64,000 nt of DNA from NCBI GenBank assembly GCA_963576565.1, contig OY755039.1, positions 84,751,289 to 84,815,288 on the forward strand, written 5' to 3'. The stretch comes from Aspidapion aeneum (Eukaryota; Arthropoda; Insecta; Coleoptera; Brentidae). Made by a program: the position numbers and the translations under genes. Below are positions 34,113-46,331 of the stretch, one piece after another. The notes beneath the pieces are model-generated. The model made no database searches. It saw nothing but the letters and a program-made list of their open reading frames with translations, and was not told the origin of the DNA. Every line of letters begins with the position of its first letter. Within the stretch, counting starts at the first letter, position 1.

Positions 34113-34399
34113 TAAACCAAAATTAAGGAAAAATACAAAAATATAAATTTTGATATAAACTAAATTTTTATTTAAAGGACTCATTGTCTGCCTTGGACTG
34201 AAATTAATACTGTCCTAACAAATGTAGTTATTTAGATATTTAAAAAAATCTGGATCAATATCTCGTGACAGTTAAAAGCGTCGCGACGTCGCATATATTA
34301 CGTCGCCGGAAAAGAAATATTGTTTTTGTAATTGTCTTCATTTACAAGCCTAAAATCATAACAATTTATATCAAAATCACCACAACTTTTAAAAATCTG
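34113..34399 (-). repeat. right arm of the 3.6-kb inverted pair
   Basis: Inverse of 30819-31119, with moderate divergence. Confidence 0.75.
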
Positions 34400-35110
34400 T
34401 TCAACCAACTGTTTCGCCCAGGGCGCCTAAATATCTAAAGAGGGTCCTGCTATGGGCTTTGGTTATTCTAGTATACCGTAGTTTCAAAAGTTCTTTATAA
34501 ATTCAAAGCATTCTGAGGCATAGAACATATTAATATTTTGACAGCAAATCATTCAAGTTTTTTGTAGTCGGCACCCCTACTAAATATAAAAATTTTAGTT
34601 CTGTTTTCGAGAAATAAGGTTTTTTTGAAATTTAGAATTGCTGTATAATTTTAAACATTATTAAATTATCATTTGTAAAACAATATTTCATTTAAATGTT
34701 GGGTTTTTGGGAATTTCGACAATTTTTTAATATTATACAGTTTTTTAAAGCTTGTTTCTTAATATAACTAATTCTAGTGGAGGATCAAAATCACCCAAAA
34801 AATATAGAAATCCTATGTACATAAATGAGGAGATGTCAAATTGCGCCCTAAATCCAATGTTTTTTTTACATAGCATTACTTAAGTTTGAATTTCTTTATT
34901 GGACACCCGGACAAGTTTTCTTTCACCATAATATTTCTTTAAAAAGTTTTGTTTAGTTTTAATAATAATTAACCAAAAAATAGGAATAAAAAAATAAGTA
35001 GTAGTACTTAAAAAATATATTTAATTTAAAGAGCAATTTTTTTTTAAATTTTTTATAAAACGCGATATTCCTAATGTTGGTAGTTTTTTGCGCCGTTCCA
35101 TGTAAAGATA
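34400..35110. other. no feature seen
   Basis: AT-rich, with no coding motif. Confidence 0.3.
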
Positions 35111-35116
35111 ATAGAG

Positions 35117-35345
35117 ACTTATTGGAAGTGAAATAAGGTCTAGTCGTAATAATGCTAACAGTATATGCGCCGTAAAATAAGACAGACCTTAAGAAAGCTT
35201 GTTCTAGACTTTATTATTGCAAAATAAAAGTAAAAGACTTATTGGAAGTGAAATAAGGTCTGGCACGGATAATGCTAGCATTATATTGACATCTACGCTT
35301 GCGCACTTGCGCCTTAAAATAAGGTCGACTTGACTAAAGCTTTTG
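35117..35345 (+). repeat. two direct units beginning AGACTTATTGGAA
   Basis: AGACTTATTGGAAGTGAAATAAGGTCT (shown here as the first 20 bases AGACTTATTGGAAGTGAAAT) occurs at 35117 and 35228, and each unit ends CTAGACTTTATTA. The outer motif resembles the inverted ends of the elements at 53504-53785 and 55922-56145. Confidence 0.6.
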
Positions 35346-35612
35346 CTAGACTTTATTAGAACACGAATAAAGTTATGCACTTATTTGTGTAACTTGGCCA
35401 TACGGTCGGAGAGCGGGCATGCGAGGAAAACTTTGCGCTGTTGCCAATGCTACCTGTGAGTATGGAATTATAGGATTGAAATATTTTAGGCGGGTTTTTA
35501 AAATTATATCTACCCTGTTCTCCTTTTGAGAGGTCGACATCTTCGTCTCTTAAATTACGTAACGCTTTTTGACGTTGCTATTTGTTATAGAAATGGGCTT
35601 TTTGTACTACTG

Positions 35613-35803
35613 CATGGGCGCACCCAGGGGGGGGGCGGGGCCCGGGCCCCCCAAGCCTTAGATTTTTTTACATATTTTCGACATATTTCAGAAAAAAAAC
35701 ACAAAAAATAGCTTAATAAGCTTAATATTCGACATCATGAGGCTTCGGGCCCCCGCCAAGAGGCCTCGGGCCCCCCCAAGACATATTCCTGGGTGCGCCA
35801 CTG
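35613..35803. mobile_element. hAT-like non-autonomous element, 191 bp
   Basis: The ends read CATGGGCGCACCCAGG and, inverted, CAGTGGCGCACCCAGG. CTACTG directly flanks both sides (35607-35612, 35804-35809) as at least part of a target duplication. The GC-rich terminal zones contain runs of G or C. A second copy lies at 37886-38082. Confidence 0.75.
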
Positions 35804-36047
35804 CTACTGTAATGTTTGTTGGCAATAAAAGATATTCTATTCTATTCAAGTGGTGAAGGGGATGTGTGTTAGAGTATATTTCAAAACGTTTATTTCGTTA
35901 AATGTTTCTTACGAGTTTAAAATCATTTAAATTAAAAGTTAAATCTATCTAGACTTAAGAAATATTTATGCTTAAAATAAATGAAAAAAAGACAACAATA
36001 GTATATACTGCCGATTCGGCCACACTTTTTAAGTACTTACAAGTATA

Positions 36048-36742
36048 TACAGGGTGTCCCATAACTTAGTGGCCATAGTGCAGCAGGTAATAGACGAGAT
36101 TATTTCCGATAAAAAAGTTTATATAACTTGGGGGTCAACACACATGGGAGTGGAGGGGAGAAGGGTTTTGCAAAAAAAGAAAATATGTCCCAGCCAAATA
36201 AATACCCAGCTAATTGTGATTCAAACTCTCTTTTTTTGGATAAAATTACAAGTTGGGGAGAGACAGGCTGTCAAAATAACCTCGAAAAATTTATAAAAAA
36301 TAATAATTAAAATTTTTAAAAAGTTTTTGCTTACTGATTCTTTTAAAAAATATCAATAATATTTTATTATTATGTCTCCCTAGAGACGTCATTTTCTTAA
36401 TAAAAAATATCAAAAAAAACATTGCGTTTAATATGGCATTTATAAAACTTTATACCAAAAAAATGTTTTTTCTAAAAAAAATTGACCGCATAATTTTTTT
36501 TTTATATTTTTATTTAAAATTATTGCTTTTGTTCTACTACACGACTTTACTTAATTTCATATTTTTTCTGCGTTTTTTTAAAAAGTTATTACCAAAAAAA
36601 GGTAAAAAAATTGACAACTTTGATGCTCTGTATCTCGACAAAGAATGAATTCTGACCCATGCATTATATGAACTTTTCTATCAGACATGACCTCCTCTAT
36701 CACCTGTTGGCATATGGCCCCTAAGTTATAAGACACCCTGTA
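36048..36742. mobile_element. 695-bp element with long terminal inverted repeats and TA flanks
   Basis: The left end TACAGGGTGTCCCATAACTT and the right end (inverse TACAGGGTGTCTTATAACTT) match, with gaps, for about 100 bases. TA lies on both sides. The TA duplication and long arms suggest a Tc1/mariner-type mover. The interior is AT-rich with T-rich open frames that are not convincing. Confidence 0.75.
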
Positions 36743-36919
36743 TAGTAATTTTGCGCCGAAACCTGGAGATTAAAATGTATTATGAAATTGGCAATCAGTG
36801 CTATATCTTGAAATCCCTTGCAACCCGTTATACCGCCCCAAGCACTGTTGCGATTTGTACAGAGAAATTCTCGCTCGACCTCTTCCTTTCTACTTTGTAA
36901 TTTAGGGATTGCAAAGGGT

Positions 36920-37310
36920 TTTAATAGATGGCGCTAATAGTCAAGCCGTAAATATTTTACCTCTAGCTTTCGGCGTAAATTAACTTTATATACTAGTTGC
37001 AAAAAGTTAGCAAAGAGTGTAGCGGGACGGGTACATACCTACTAATCTTATGTGACTTATCTATGCAACTATTAAAACAGTTTTTTTTTAAATTTTTTTC
37101 CAAAAATATATTTTTTTAATTACCTTCACTGTCCTCCTTTTGGAAGATCGAAATTGGTGTAAACCTAACCTTGGCCAATTAATCAAAAACGTATTTTAAC
37201 CTGTTCAGGCACGTCCAGGTTAGGACACGGTTTCGATCAAATGACCAAGGTTAGGTCAACACCAATTTGGCCGTCCCAAATCAAATTGAGGACAGGAGAG
37301 CTATAATTTT
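36920..37310 (+). repeat. relative of the 7889-8447 element interior
   Basis: Shares GCTTTCGGCGTAAA, TATATACTAGTTG, ACATACCTA, AATTGGTGTAAACCTAACC-type and GGACAGGAGAG phrases in order with 7990-8370. The outer inverted repeats are not recognisable here. Confidence 0.7.
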
Positions 37311-37599
37311 ATTTTATTCAATAAATTCCAAAAAAAAATTGGCAACGTCGCGGTGCCGTGTCCATAGACGCTCATCTTGTTTCTTACGACGGTTTCTTGA
37401 AGTTTGTCAGCTGAGCTGTACCTTTTTTCAACTAACCATTTATCAGTCCATGTTTTTGGTGTTCTCTGTTTGTTTTCTTTGAAGGTGCGATCATGATTAA
37501 CGCCGTGTGCACAAAATACAGTCAGCATCTTTTTATTTAAGACAATGACAGTTTTGCTTTTAATAGGGCTGTCTAACAAAACATATGATCCAATCCAAG

Positions 37600-37832
37600 A
37601 TGTCTTCCATAGGACAAACAAACGGATTTTCCATAAGCCGTAATGTTAACAAAAACGTAAATTTTACAAAAACGACAAGAGCTTTAGTCTCAAAAATTAT
37701 TCAGTTTTAAGACGAAATCTTTGTGCATATGGCAAAAATGCGTTTTTCTTAAAAATATTAAACTAAAGGGAGTAAATCTGAAATAAAATGGACCATGTTT
37801 TCTTTAAAAAAGTAGGTTATGTTTTTGTTTAT
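37600..37832 (-). repeat. left arm of a 10-kb inverted pair
   Basis: Inverse of 47965-48190. Shared phrases on that strand are AAAACATGGTCC, TTACGTTTTTGTTAACATT and TTGTCCTATGG. Confidence 0.65.
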
Positions 37833-37885
37833 TTTGTTTTTTTTTAACTTTTTTTCTAGTTTTTTTTACTTATTTTAAATTATTA

Positions 37886-38082
37886 CATGGGCGCACCAAG
37901 GGGGCTGGGGGGCGGTGGGCTCGGGGCCCGGACCCCCAAACCACATATTTTCCATATATTTCATGAATAAACAAAAAAAATAGCATAAAGTACGACATCA
38001 TGAGACCTCTGGGGGCCCCCAATGGTATCGTGCCCCCAAAGGTTTCGGGTCCCCTCAAGACTTATTTCTGGGTGCACCACTG
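37886..38082. mobile_element. hAT-like non-autonomous element, second copy
   Basis: CATGGGCGCACCAAGG opens and CAGTGGTGCACCCAG (inverted) closes the segment. The interior shares runs of G/C and the phrase CATCATGAG with 35613-35803. Confidence 0.7.
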
Positions 38083-38084
38083 AT

Positions 38085-38683
38085 TAATATGATTTCATTG
38101 AATATGAAGTTTTTTGACCAATGAATCAATGAACTATCAGCCCAAGGTAGGGGAAAGTGGATAAGTAGTTCTATTCGAAGAGCTCATTTCAAGGCTCACT
38201 TAACACAGAAGAAATTGAAATAGACTAAACTTTCTCTAAACATTTCTCATCAGATTCAGGTTTTCTATTAGGACCTTTTGTAATATGTTTATTTAAAAAT
38301 AAATAAGTAAACATTATATAAAAAAAACTTGCAAAATTAAAATACAGTTTTTCCTTGTCATTGGCCTCACACACCATACATCACCATATGTTTTTCCATG
38401 AATTATAATACATAGGGCTTAAGTACAGTCAAACTTAAGGCTCATTAGCTCACAACAGTACTGTTCAAGTTTTACAACAGGGCCAGAGAGACATGACAGG
38501 ACCCAATATTCTCTGTTGTATTACTACTGTTACTATTACTTTTATTACTGTTTTTTTGTAACAATGTTCGCTCAATTATGTATCTAAAAGTTTACGCAAA
38601 TAAATATATACTCTACTACAATTGGGTATAACAGAATATGACAGGACCCATCAGGACTTAAAGTTTTTTTGATATAAATTGAA
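38085..38683. other. no feature seen
   Basis: No coding or repeat structure was recognised. Confidence 0.3.
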
Positions 38684-39542
<859 letters not shown>

Positions 39543-39968
39543 TGTTACAAATTTAAGTATTTAAATTTTATAGTTAGAATTTATTTAGGTTTAGTGTAGT
39601 ATTAGGTTGACGTATTTTATGGTTGTATTCTTAATCTAGGTTTTAGTTGCGTTATCTGTGACAAACTGGTATGCGAAAGTCTAGAAAAGGGCTGGAATGA
39701 TTCCGAATCGAACAAGGATGGAAGGGTTCTCGAATAGTAGGCAGCCCTCATATATAAGGCCGGACGTCGTGCATCAGTCAGTCACAGATAACGTACTGTA
39801 GTGGTCGTGAGATATTAACACGAAGTTAATAGACCGATTATAGTAGTGAATTATTAGCAAGTTATTAGTAAGTTTAAGTGCGTGTTTTTGTACATAATTT
39901 GTCGAAATAAATTGACGTATCGTTTTCAACAATTGCGAGTTTTAATTTGTCGTTGTGAACCCGTAACA
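39543..39968 (+). repeat. 5' LTR, 426 bp
   Basis: Begins TGTTACAAATTTAAG and ends CCCGTAACA (TGT...ACA). It contains a TATA box (TATATAAG, 39751-39758), an initiator-like TCAGTC 25 bases downstream (39774-39779) and an AATAAA signal near 39907. Confidence 0.95.
39751..39779 (+). promoter_or_regulatory. LTR core promoter: TATA box and initiator
   Basis: TATATAAG and TCAGTC are spaced 25 bases apart, the usual geometry of an insect RNA polymerase II core promoter. Transcription would start in the repeated CAGTCAGTC, defining the R region. Confidence 0.6.
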
Positions 39969-39970
39969 AT

Positions 39971-39989
39971 TGGTGTCAGAAGTGGGATT
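39971..39989 (+). other. primer binding site, tRNA-Leu type
   Basis: TGGTGTCAGAAGTGGGATT starts two bases after the LTR. It complements a tRNA 3' end of the form ...CCCACTTCTGACA plus CCA, as found in eukaryotic tRNA-Leu. Confidence 0.75.
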
Positions 39990-40189
39990 AAAAGCAATAA
40001 ATAGTGCAAAGACTATCCTTACACAGTACCACCGGCTAGGACAATTAAAAAGAAGAACAGTAAGTGATTTTGCCAGAATATTCGGAACTGAATTGTGCAC
40101 CCTTACATATTACCACCGGATAGGACAATTGGACAGAAAAACAGTAAGTGATTTTTCCAGAATATTCGAAGAAGTTCGATATAGTTTTA

Positions 40190-40800
40190 TTCAAAAACTA
40201 AAAGAGATATTTAAGAACCGACTTCGACATTAACTTTACAGTCCAAAAATTGATAATTAGAGAGATTTTCTAGAATATTCTATAACATTCTACGACGTTC
40301 TATTGAAAAACTAGAAGAGATATACAAATACCGACTTCGACATTAGATTAGTAATTTTAAAAGTAAGAATCAGAAAGAATTTCTAGAACATTCCATCACT
40401 TTCTACGACGCTCTATTCGAAAACCAGAAGAAATATCCAAAAAGAGACTTCGACATTAGCTTAGTAATTTCAAAAGTAAGAACTAAAAAGAATTTCTAGA
40501 AGATTCCATAACATTCTACGACGTTCTATTCAAAAACTAGAAAAGATATACAAATACCGACTTCGACAGTAGCTTAGTTATTTTAAAAGTAAGAATTAGA
40601 AATTATTTCTAGAATATTCCATAACATTCTACGACGGTCTATTCGAGAACCAAAAGAGATAATCAAAAAGTGACTTCTACATTTGCCTAGTAGCAGAAAG
40701 AGTAGCATTTACCAGTATATTCCAGAACATTCCATTAGGTTCTATTTAAGAATTGGAAGAGATATTGAAAAACCGACTTCGACATTCGCTTTATAGCCCT
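40190..40800 (+). repeat. leader repeats of the retrotransposon
   Basis: About five units of roughly 115 bp share ACCGACTTCGACATTAG, AAAAGTAAGAA, TTTCTAGAA and CATTCTACGACGTTCTATTC. Just upstream, 40030-40170 holds a 2-fold repeat encoding YHRxGQLxRxTVSDF. The leader is therefore built of tandem duplications. Confidence 0.8.
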
Positions 40801-40835
40801 AAAATAGACGTTTTAAGTGATTTATCAGGAAGTTG

Positions 40836-42098
40836 ATGCTTACTAGACAAGGATCGGCAAAGATGGAAGATCTAACTAAAATGATGCAGGCTCTAGCAGC
40901 TCAAATGGCTCAAAACCAGAACGATATAAGACAGACCATTGAGCAAAATCAGGACAATATGAGACAGACCATTGAACAAAACCAGGGCGATATGAAACGG
41001 ACCATGGACGACATGAAACAGACCATGGAACAAAACCAGAACGACATGAAACAGACATTTCAGCAAAGATTAGATGGCATTCAAGAAAACTTCGATCAAA
41101 TAAAGAGCAACTCTGAACAGCTGAGAGAGGAGTTCAAGACAGCAACCGAAGACCTTAAGGAAGACATAACTCATAGAATGCAGAATGTAGAAGAAAAAGT
41201 GGAGACCAAACTACAGAATGTTAGAGAAGAAGTTTTTCAAACCATGGAAGAAAAATTCCAGGACGTGTCAAAACAGCTTATACAGCTCCAAAAAAGAACA
41301 CAACAAAATGAAAGCTCAGGGATGTGTTGTGAATTCCAACCAAAACATTAAGCCTCCAAATTTTGATGGTACGTCTTCCTGGTCTACCTACAAACAACAA
41401 TTTGAAGCTGCCGCCGCTGCGGTTGGAACGATAACGATAAAGCTAGAGCTTTGTTTGTAGCTCTACGAGAACCTGCTCTTGGACTTTTACGGTCTATTCC
41501 AGCGGAACAAAAACAGAGTTACAATGCTTTAGTGGCAGCTTTAGAAAGAAGATATGGAGATGAACATTTACGAAATTTGCATTGGTCAGAATTAAATATT
41601 CGCCAGCAAAGAGCAGGGGAGTCATTACAAGAGTATGAAGCGGATATCAGGAGGCTGATGTACTTGGCTTACCCAGAAATGCCAGAAAATTACAGAGATC
41701 CCTTTACGGTAGATCGCTTTATTAACGGCTTGCGAGACACGGACTTAGCAAAGTTACTTCGTCGAGAACGCTTCCATAACAGCAGTGAAGTGTTGATTCG
41801 AGCCCTTGAAATTGAATCATCAAATAATATGTCCAGGCCAAAAGTAAGAGCTGTTTCAATTCAGGAAGGAGAAGAAATGAGCACTGGAGAGGAGGTCAAC
41901 TTAAAAACGCTCAACCAACTGTTTCAGTCACTGATAGAGAAGATTGATTCTTTGAAAGAAAGCAGACGATCCCTTCCAAATGTAAAGTGTTTCAGATGCG
42001 GACGTACAGGGCATATTCAACGCGATTGTCGTGTCCAAATGAGGTCTCGCTCACCATCTACTGGGACAGAGTACCGAAGAAGAGATCAGGAAAACTAA
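40836..42098 (+). pseudogene. gag: gag, structural protein, with two frame breaks
   Basis: Encodes the particle-forming Gag protein of the retrotransposon. I chose the ATG at 40836; another in-frame ATG lies at 40863. The N-terminal 150 residues are a coiled coil with repeated QNQxDMxQT phrases. The frame shifts between about 41300 and 41345, runs in the second frame through PPNFDGTSSWSTYKQQFEAA, and returns to the first near 41415 (GWNDNDKARALFVALREP). The capsid-like part contains AALERRYGDE and FINGLRD. The C-terminus has one zinc knuckle, CFRCGRTGHIQRDC. The two breaks compensate, which limits the altered segment to about 35 residues. They may be sequencing indels rather than mutations. 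Pol starts in the -1 frame relative to the gag end. Confidence 0.85.
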
Positions 42099-45000
42099 AA
42101 CTAGTCAACGCAGAGGGGCGGGTGTTGGCTAATGGGAATTTAGCCCCCAAAATTTACTCTATCAAGAGCTTAAAACATACTGCTGACAGTCTTAGCATCG
42201 ACGGACTTATTAATGGAAGAAAAGTTAATATAACAGTAGACACTGGTGCTGCCATATCATTGCTTAAGTTCAAAATTGCAACGAGATATAAAATTCGACC
42301 ACAGAAAAGAAAAGAACACTTAAGACTGTGACTGGAGAATCCGCCGACGTGTTGGGGCAGACAGACATAGACCTACAGCTGGGGAGGTTGAAGATTCGCC
42401 ACTCGGTATTAGTTGCAGACATAGAAGACGAATTTATTTTGGGAATGGACCTGATAAGTAAACATGGATTTGCGTTTGATAATAAACTTAATACCCTAAG
42501 ATTTGGGAACGAAGAGTTCATTTTGTCAAATAGTCACATCAATAAAGAACCAATAAAGGTGGTGGCAGTATGCACAACAAGACTAGTCGGTAACAGTGAG
42601 ACCATAATTTTTGGGAGGCTAGAAAGTAAAACATCAAGCTGCGTCGGACTCATAAGCCAACAAAACGCACCCAACACCTACCTCGTTGCAAAATCACTAG
42701 TTAAAACCGATAAAGACATCCCGATTAGAGTCGCCAATATTTTCCCAAATAGTGTCAAAATTAATAAGGGGGAGGTGGTAGCATCATTTGAACCAGTACA
42801 GAAAGTAACAAGATGTGAAGAGCCAACTTCCGAGGATACAAGCAAGTTACCAATGAAGGTACTTCAGCAATTTGAGTCAACTTGGCAACATCTCACTCCA
42901 GAAGAATTTAGTAAAGCGAGAGAGTTTATAGAAGAACAAAGTAATATCTTCGAAGCTAGGAGTAGTTCGGGACGCACAAACCTTATTCAACATGCTATCA
43001 ACACTGGCGATGCCCAACCGATAAGACAACCCCCAAGAAGACTACCAATGGCCAAGCAAGAAGAAGTTCACAATCTCATTAATAAAATGCTCAGCGACGG
43101 TGTTATTGAAGAGTTATCAAGTCCTTGGTCATCTCCTGTAGTGTTGGTCACTAAAAAGGATGGAACTACTAGATTTTGTGTCGACTACAGGAAACTTAAC
43201 GATGTGACCAAGAAAGATAGTTACCCACTGCCAAGAATGGACGACACATTAACAACGTTGGCAGGATCATATTGGTTTTCTACTCTTGACCTGAAAAGTG
43301 GGTATTGGCAAGTAGGAATCTTTGAAAGAGATAAAGAGAAGACTGCATTCTCTGCTGGAAGTGGACTTTATCAGTTTAATGTGATGCCATTTGGCCTGTG
43401 CAATGCCCCAGCTACATTTGAAAGACTAATGGAAGTCGTTCTACGAGGCCTTACTTGGAAAACCTGCCTAGTCTATTTGGATGATGTCATAGTAATGGGG
43501 AAATCATTTCAAGATCATCTAGATAATTTACGAGAAGTATTCTCAAGAATCAGGAACGCAAATCTTAAATTGAACTCAAAGAAATGTGTTCTGTTCCAAG
43601 AAAAAGTTGAGTTACTGGGTCACGTCGTTTCCCGAGAAGGCATCCATACCGACGAAAAGAAGTTACAAGCAATAAAAGAATGGCCTCAACCTCGTGACAA
43701 ACATGAATTGAGAAGCTTTTTGGGTCTGTGTACATACTACAGAGGATTTGTAAAAGGATTCGCCAAAATAGCGTCTCCATTACATAGACTTACAGAAGAT
43801 AAAGCTTCTTACAGATGGAATACTGAATGTGACCAAGCATTTAGAAGACTGAAGGCAGCATTATGTTCTAGTCCGATTCTCGCATATCCTATTCCAAAAG
43901 GTAAATTCATATTAGATACTGATGCGAGCAACGATGGCATAGGAGCAGTACTCTCCCAAGTACAAGATGGAGAAGAACGGGTCATCGAATTTTTCAGCAA
44001 AAAGCTCTCCAAACCAGAGAGAAAGTATTGTGTTACCAGAAAGGAGCTCCTAGCCATCATTAAATCCGTAGATCACTTTCACAAATATCTCTATGGACAA
44101 GAGTTTCTGATTAGAACGGATCATGCTGCGTTACAGTGGCTTATGAAAATGAGACAACCTGAGGGGCAAGTCGCGAGATGGATAGAAAAGCTACAACAAT
44201 ACCATTATCAAATTAAGCACCGAGCGGGAAGGGTGCATAATAATGCAGATGCATTGTCCAGAAGATCTTGCCCTGAGGATTGTAAACATTGCAGGAAAAT
44301 TGACCAGAAAGAAGGAATTACCTACGTGCGCCAGATAAAGTTAGAACCAGATGAAGAATGGATGTCGGCTTCGATTAGAACCACACAACTTAACGACAAA
44401 GATGTAGGACCTATCTTGCGATTGAAAGAAGAAAACAAGCCACGACCGTCATGGCAAGATATCGCAAACCAAGGGGTGATATTCAAATCAATGTGGGCAC
44501 AATGGGATTCACTGATAGTAGAGGAAAACATCCTTAAACGTGCCTGGGAAAGTGCCGATGGCCTTACTGTGGTTAATCAAGTAGTGGTTCCTAGGAGCAT
44601 GGTAGACAATATAATGGCCGAATGCCATGGTGAAAAATCAGGCGCGCACCTAGGCATAAATAAAACCATGGACAAAATTCGAAACCGATTTTATTGGGTC
44701 AATTACTTTCAAGATGTGAAAAACTGGTGCCGCCGATGTTCGACTTGTGCAGCCAGCCAAGGTCCCAAAACAAGGTCCAGAGGTCAAATGAAACAATATA
44801 ACGTAGGTCTGCCATTCGAACGCATTGCTATTGATGTGGCCGGACCATTTCCAGAAACTAAAAAAAGGCAACAAATACATCCTTGTTGTCATGGATTACT
44901 TTAGCAAATGGCCAGAAGTTTTTGCTTTGCCTAACCAAGAGGCCACTACAGTTGCGGAAGTTCTGGTAAATGATGTTTTCAGCCGATTTGGCATTCCTTT

Positions 45001-45679
45001 GGAACTACATTCAGATCAAGGAAGAAACTTTGAATCGAAGCTCTTCCAGAATCTCTGTGACCTTTTAGGAATACATAAAACACGGACTACGGCTTTACAT
45101 CCGCAGTCAGATGGCATTGTTGAAAGATTTAATAAAACAATAGAAGAACATCTGTGCAAAGTTGTTGATGAGCACCAAACAGATTGGGACCAATATATTC
45201 CATTGTTTTTGATGGCCTATAGAACCGCCATTCACAATACGACAGGAGCTACTCCATCTAGTATCCTGTTTGGTAGAGAACTGCGTTTACCATGTGATAT
45301 CATGTTTGGTTCACCTGAAGAAGAACACTTAGAGGTTAATGACTATGTCGAACGTTTAAGGCAAAAGCTGCACCATATCCATGAAGTGGTTATAGAGCGA
45401 ATAGAAATAGCCAGTGACCGCATGAAAGCGAGATATGACCTGAAAGCAAACTCTTCAGGGTTCAAAGAGAATGATCAAGTCTGGCTATACAATCCTCAAC
45501 GCAAGAAAGGAAGATCACCTAAGTTGACACCACCATGGGAAGGGCCTTATAAAGTTGTTAAGAGAATTATTGATGTAGTCTACCGAATCCAGAAAAGCCC
45601 GAAGTCCAAGATGAAAGTTGTTCATCTAGACAGACTAAAACCTTACCTGGGAAATGTTGATCGAGGCGATCAAACCTGA
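42062..45679 (+). pseudogene. pol: pol: protease, reverse transcriptase, RNase H, integrase
   Basis: The polyprotein opens in the -1 frame, overlapping the end of gag. Protease: VDTGAAISLL (about 42234-42263). A frame break follows near 42305. Reverse transcriptase: WSSPVVLVTKKDG, DYRKLN, LDLKSGYWQ, FGLCNAPATFERLM and the catalytic VYLDDVIV (about 43471-43494). RNase H: FILDTDASNDGIGAVLS. Integrase: the HHCC finger (ECHG, H, CRRCSTC, 44620-44755), then the three acidic residues in IAIDVAGPF (44827), SDQGRNF (45011) and VERFNKT (45118), and a C-terminal GPY-type module PPWEGPYKVV. A second break lies in the A7 run at about 44860-44870, inside the integrase core. All catalytic residues are intact. 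Two single-base indels would explain the interruptions, so sequencing error is a real alternative to decay. Confidence 0.9.
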
Positions 45680-45691
45680 AGAGGAGGATAG
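45679..45691 (+). other. polypurine tract
   Basis: AAGAGGAGGATAG directly precedes the 3' LTR and would prime plus-strand synthesis. Confidence 0.8.
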
Positions 45692-46106
45692 TGTTACAAA
45701 TTTAAGTATTTAAATTTTATAGTTAGAATTTATTTAGGTTTAGTGTAGTATTAGGTTGACGTATTTTATGGTTGTATTCTTAATCTAGGTTTTAGTTGCG
45801 TTATCTGTGACAAACTGGTATGCGAAAGTCTAGAAAAGGGCTGGAATGATTCCGAATCGAACAAGGATGGAAGGGTTCTCGAATAGTAGGCAGCCCTCAT
45901 ATATAAGGCCGGACGTCGTGCATCAGTCAGTCACAGATAACGTACTGTAGTGGTCGTGAGATATTAACACGAAGTTAATAGACCGATTATAGTAGTGAGT
46001 TATTAGTAAGTTTAAGTGCGTGTTTTTGTACATAATTTGTCGAAATAAATTGACGTATCGTTTTCAACAATTGCGAGTTTTAATTTGTCGTTGTGAACCT
46101 GTAACA
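45692..46106 (+). repeat. 3' LTR, 415 bp
   Basis: Identical to the 5' LTR except for an 11-base deletion with an adjacent A/G difference near 45998 (GAGTTATTAGTAAG versus the longer 5' form) and CCTGTAACA versus CCCGTAACA at the end. Confidence 0.95.
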
Positions 46107-46126
46107 GTATAGTATATGTGTGAGTT
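46107..46126 (+). mobile_element. copy A, terminal remainder after the retrotransposon
   Basis: GTATAGTATATGTGTGAG continues the terminal stem of copy A and matches copy D at 61829-61846. This proves the insertion point. Confidence 0.85.
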
Positions 46127-46144
46127 AAAAATCTCAGAGAACTT

Positions 46145-46276
46145 AACCTCAGATGTACCGTAAGCACTTAAGCGCGATCATGCGTTTAATCGCATTAAGT
46201 CTTTGTTGCTCACATACAAAACAACAAAGAGGGAGAATGGATTAGCAAAGCCTTGTTACGGTGCATCTGAGGGTTA
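46145..46276. mobile_element. 132-bp element with inverted ends
   Basis: TAACCTCAGATGTACCGTAA opens and TTACGGTGCATCTGAGGGTTA closes it (last 20 bases TACGGTGCATCTGAGGGTTA). No coding. Confidence 0.65.
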
Positions 46277-46331
46277 TTTGTTTTGCTTGTGGTCGTCAAA
46301 GTCAACAAATATAACTTTTTTGGTTATCTAT

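Larger units (their letters stand above)
39543..46106 (+). mobile_element. Ty3/gypsy LTR retrotransposon, nearly full length
   Basis: A 6.56-kb element with two LTRs, a tRNA primer site, gag, pol in the order protease, reverse transcriptase, RNase H, integrase (the Ty3/gypsy order), and a polypurine tract. No envelope-like frame follows pol. A 4-base duplication GTAT flanks it (39539-39542, 46107-46110). The LTRs differ by one 11-base indel with an adjacent substitution and one further substitution, so the insertion is recent. Despite that, gag and pol each contain two frame breaks. It interrupts copy A of the GTCT-microsatellite repeat near its terminal stem. Confidence 0.95.

Noticed and set aside
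37301..37621. 106-codon minus-strand open frame
   Set aside because: It spans the junction of two dispersed repeats (36920-37310 and 37600-37832) and shows no known motif.
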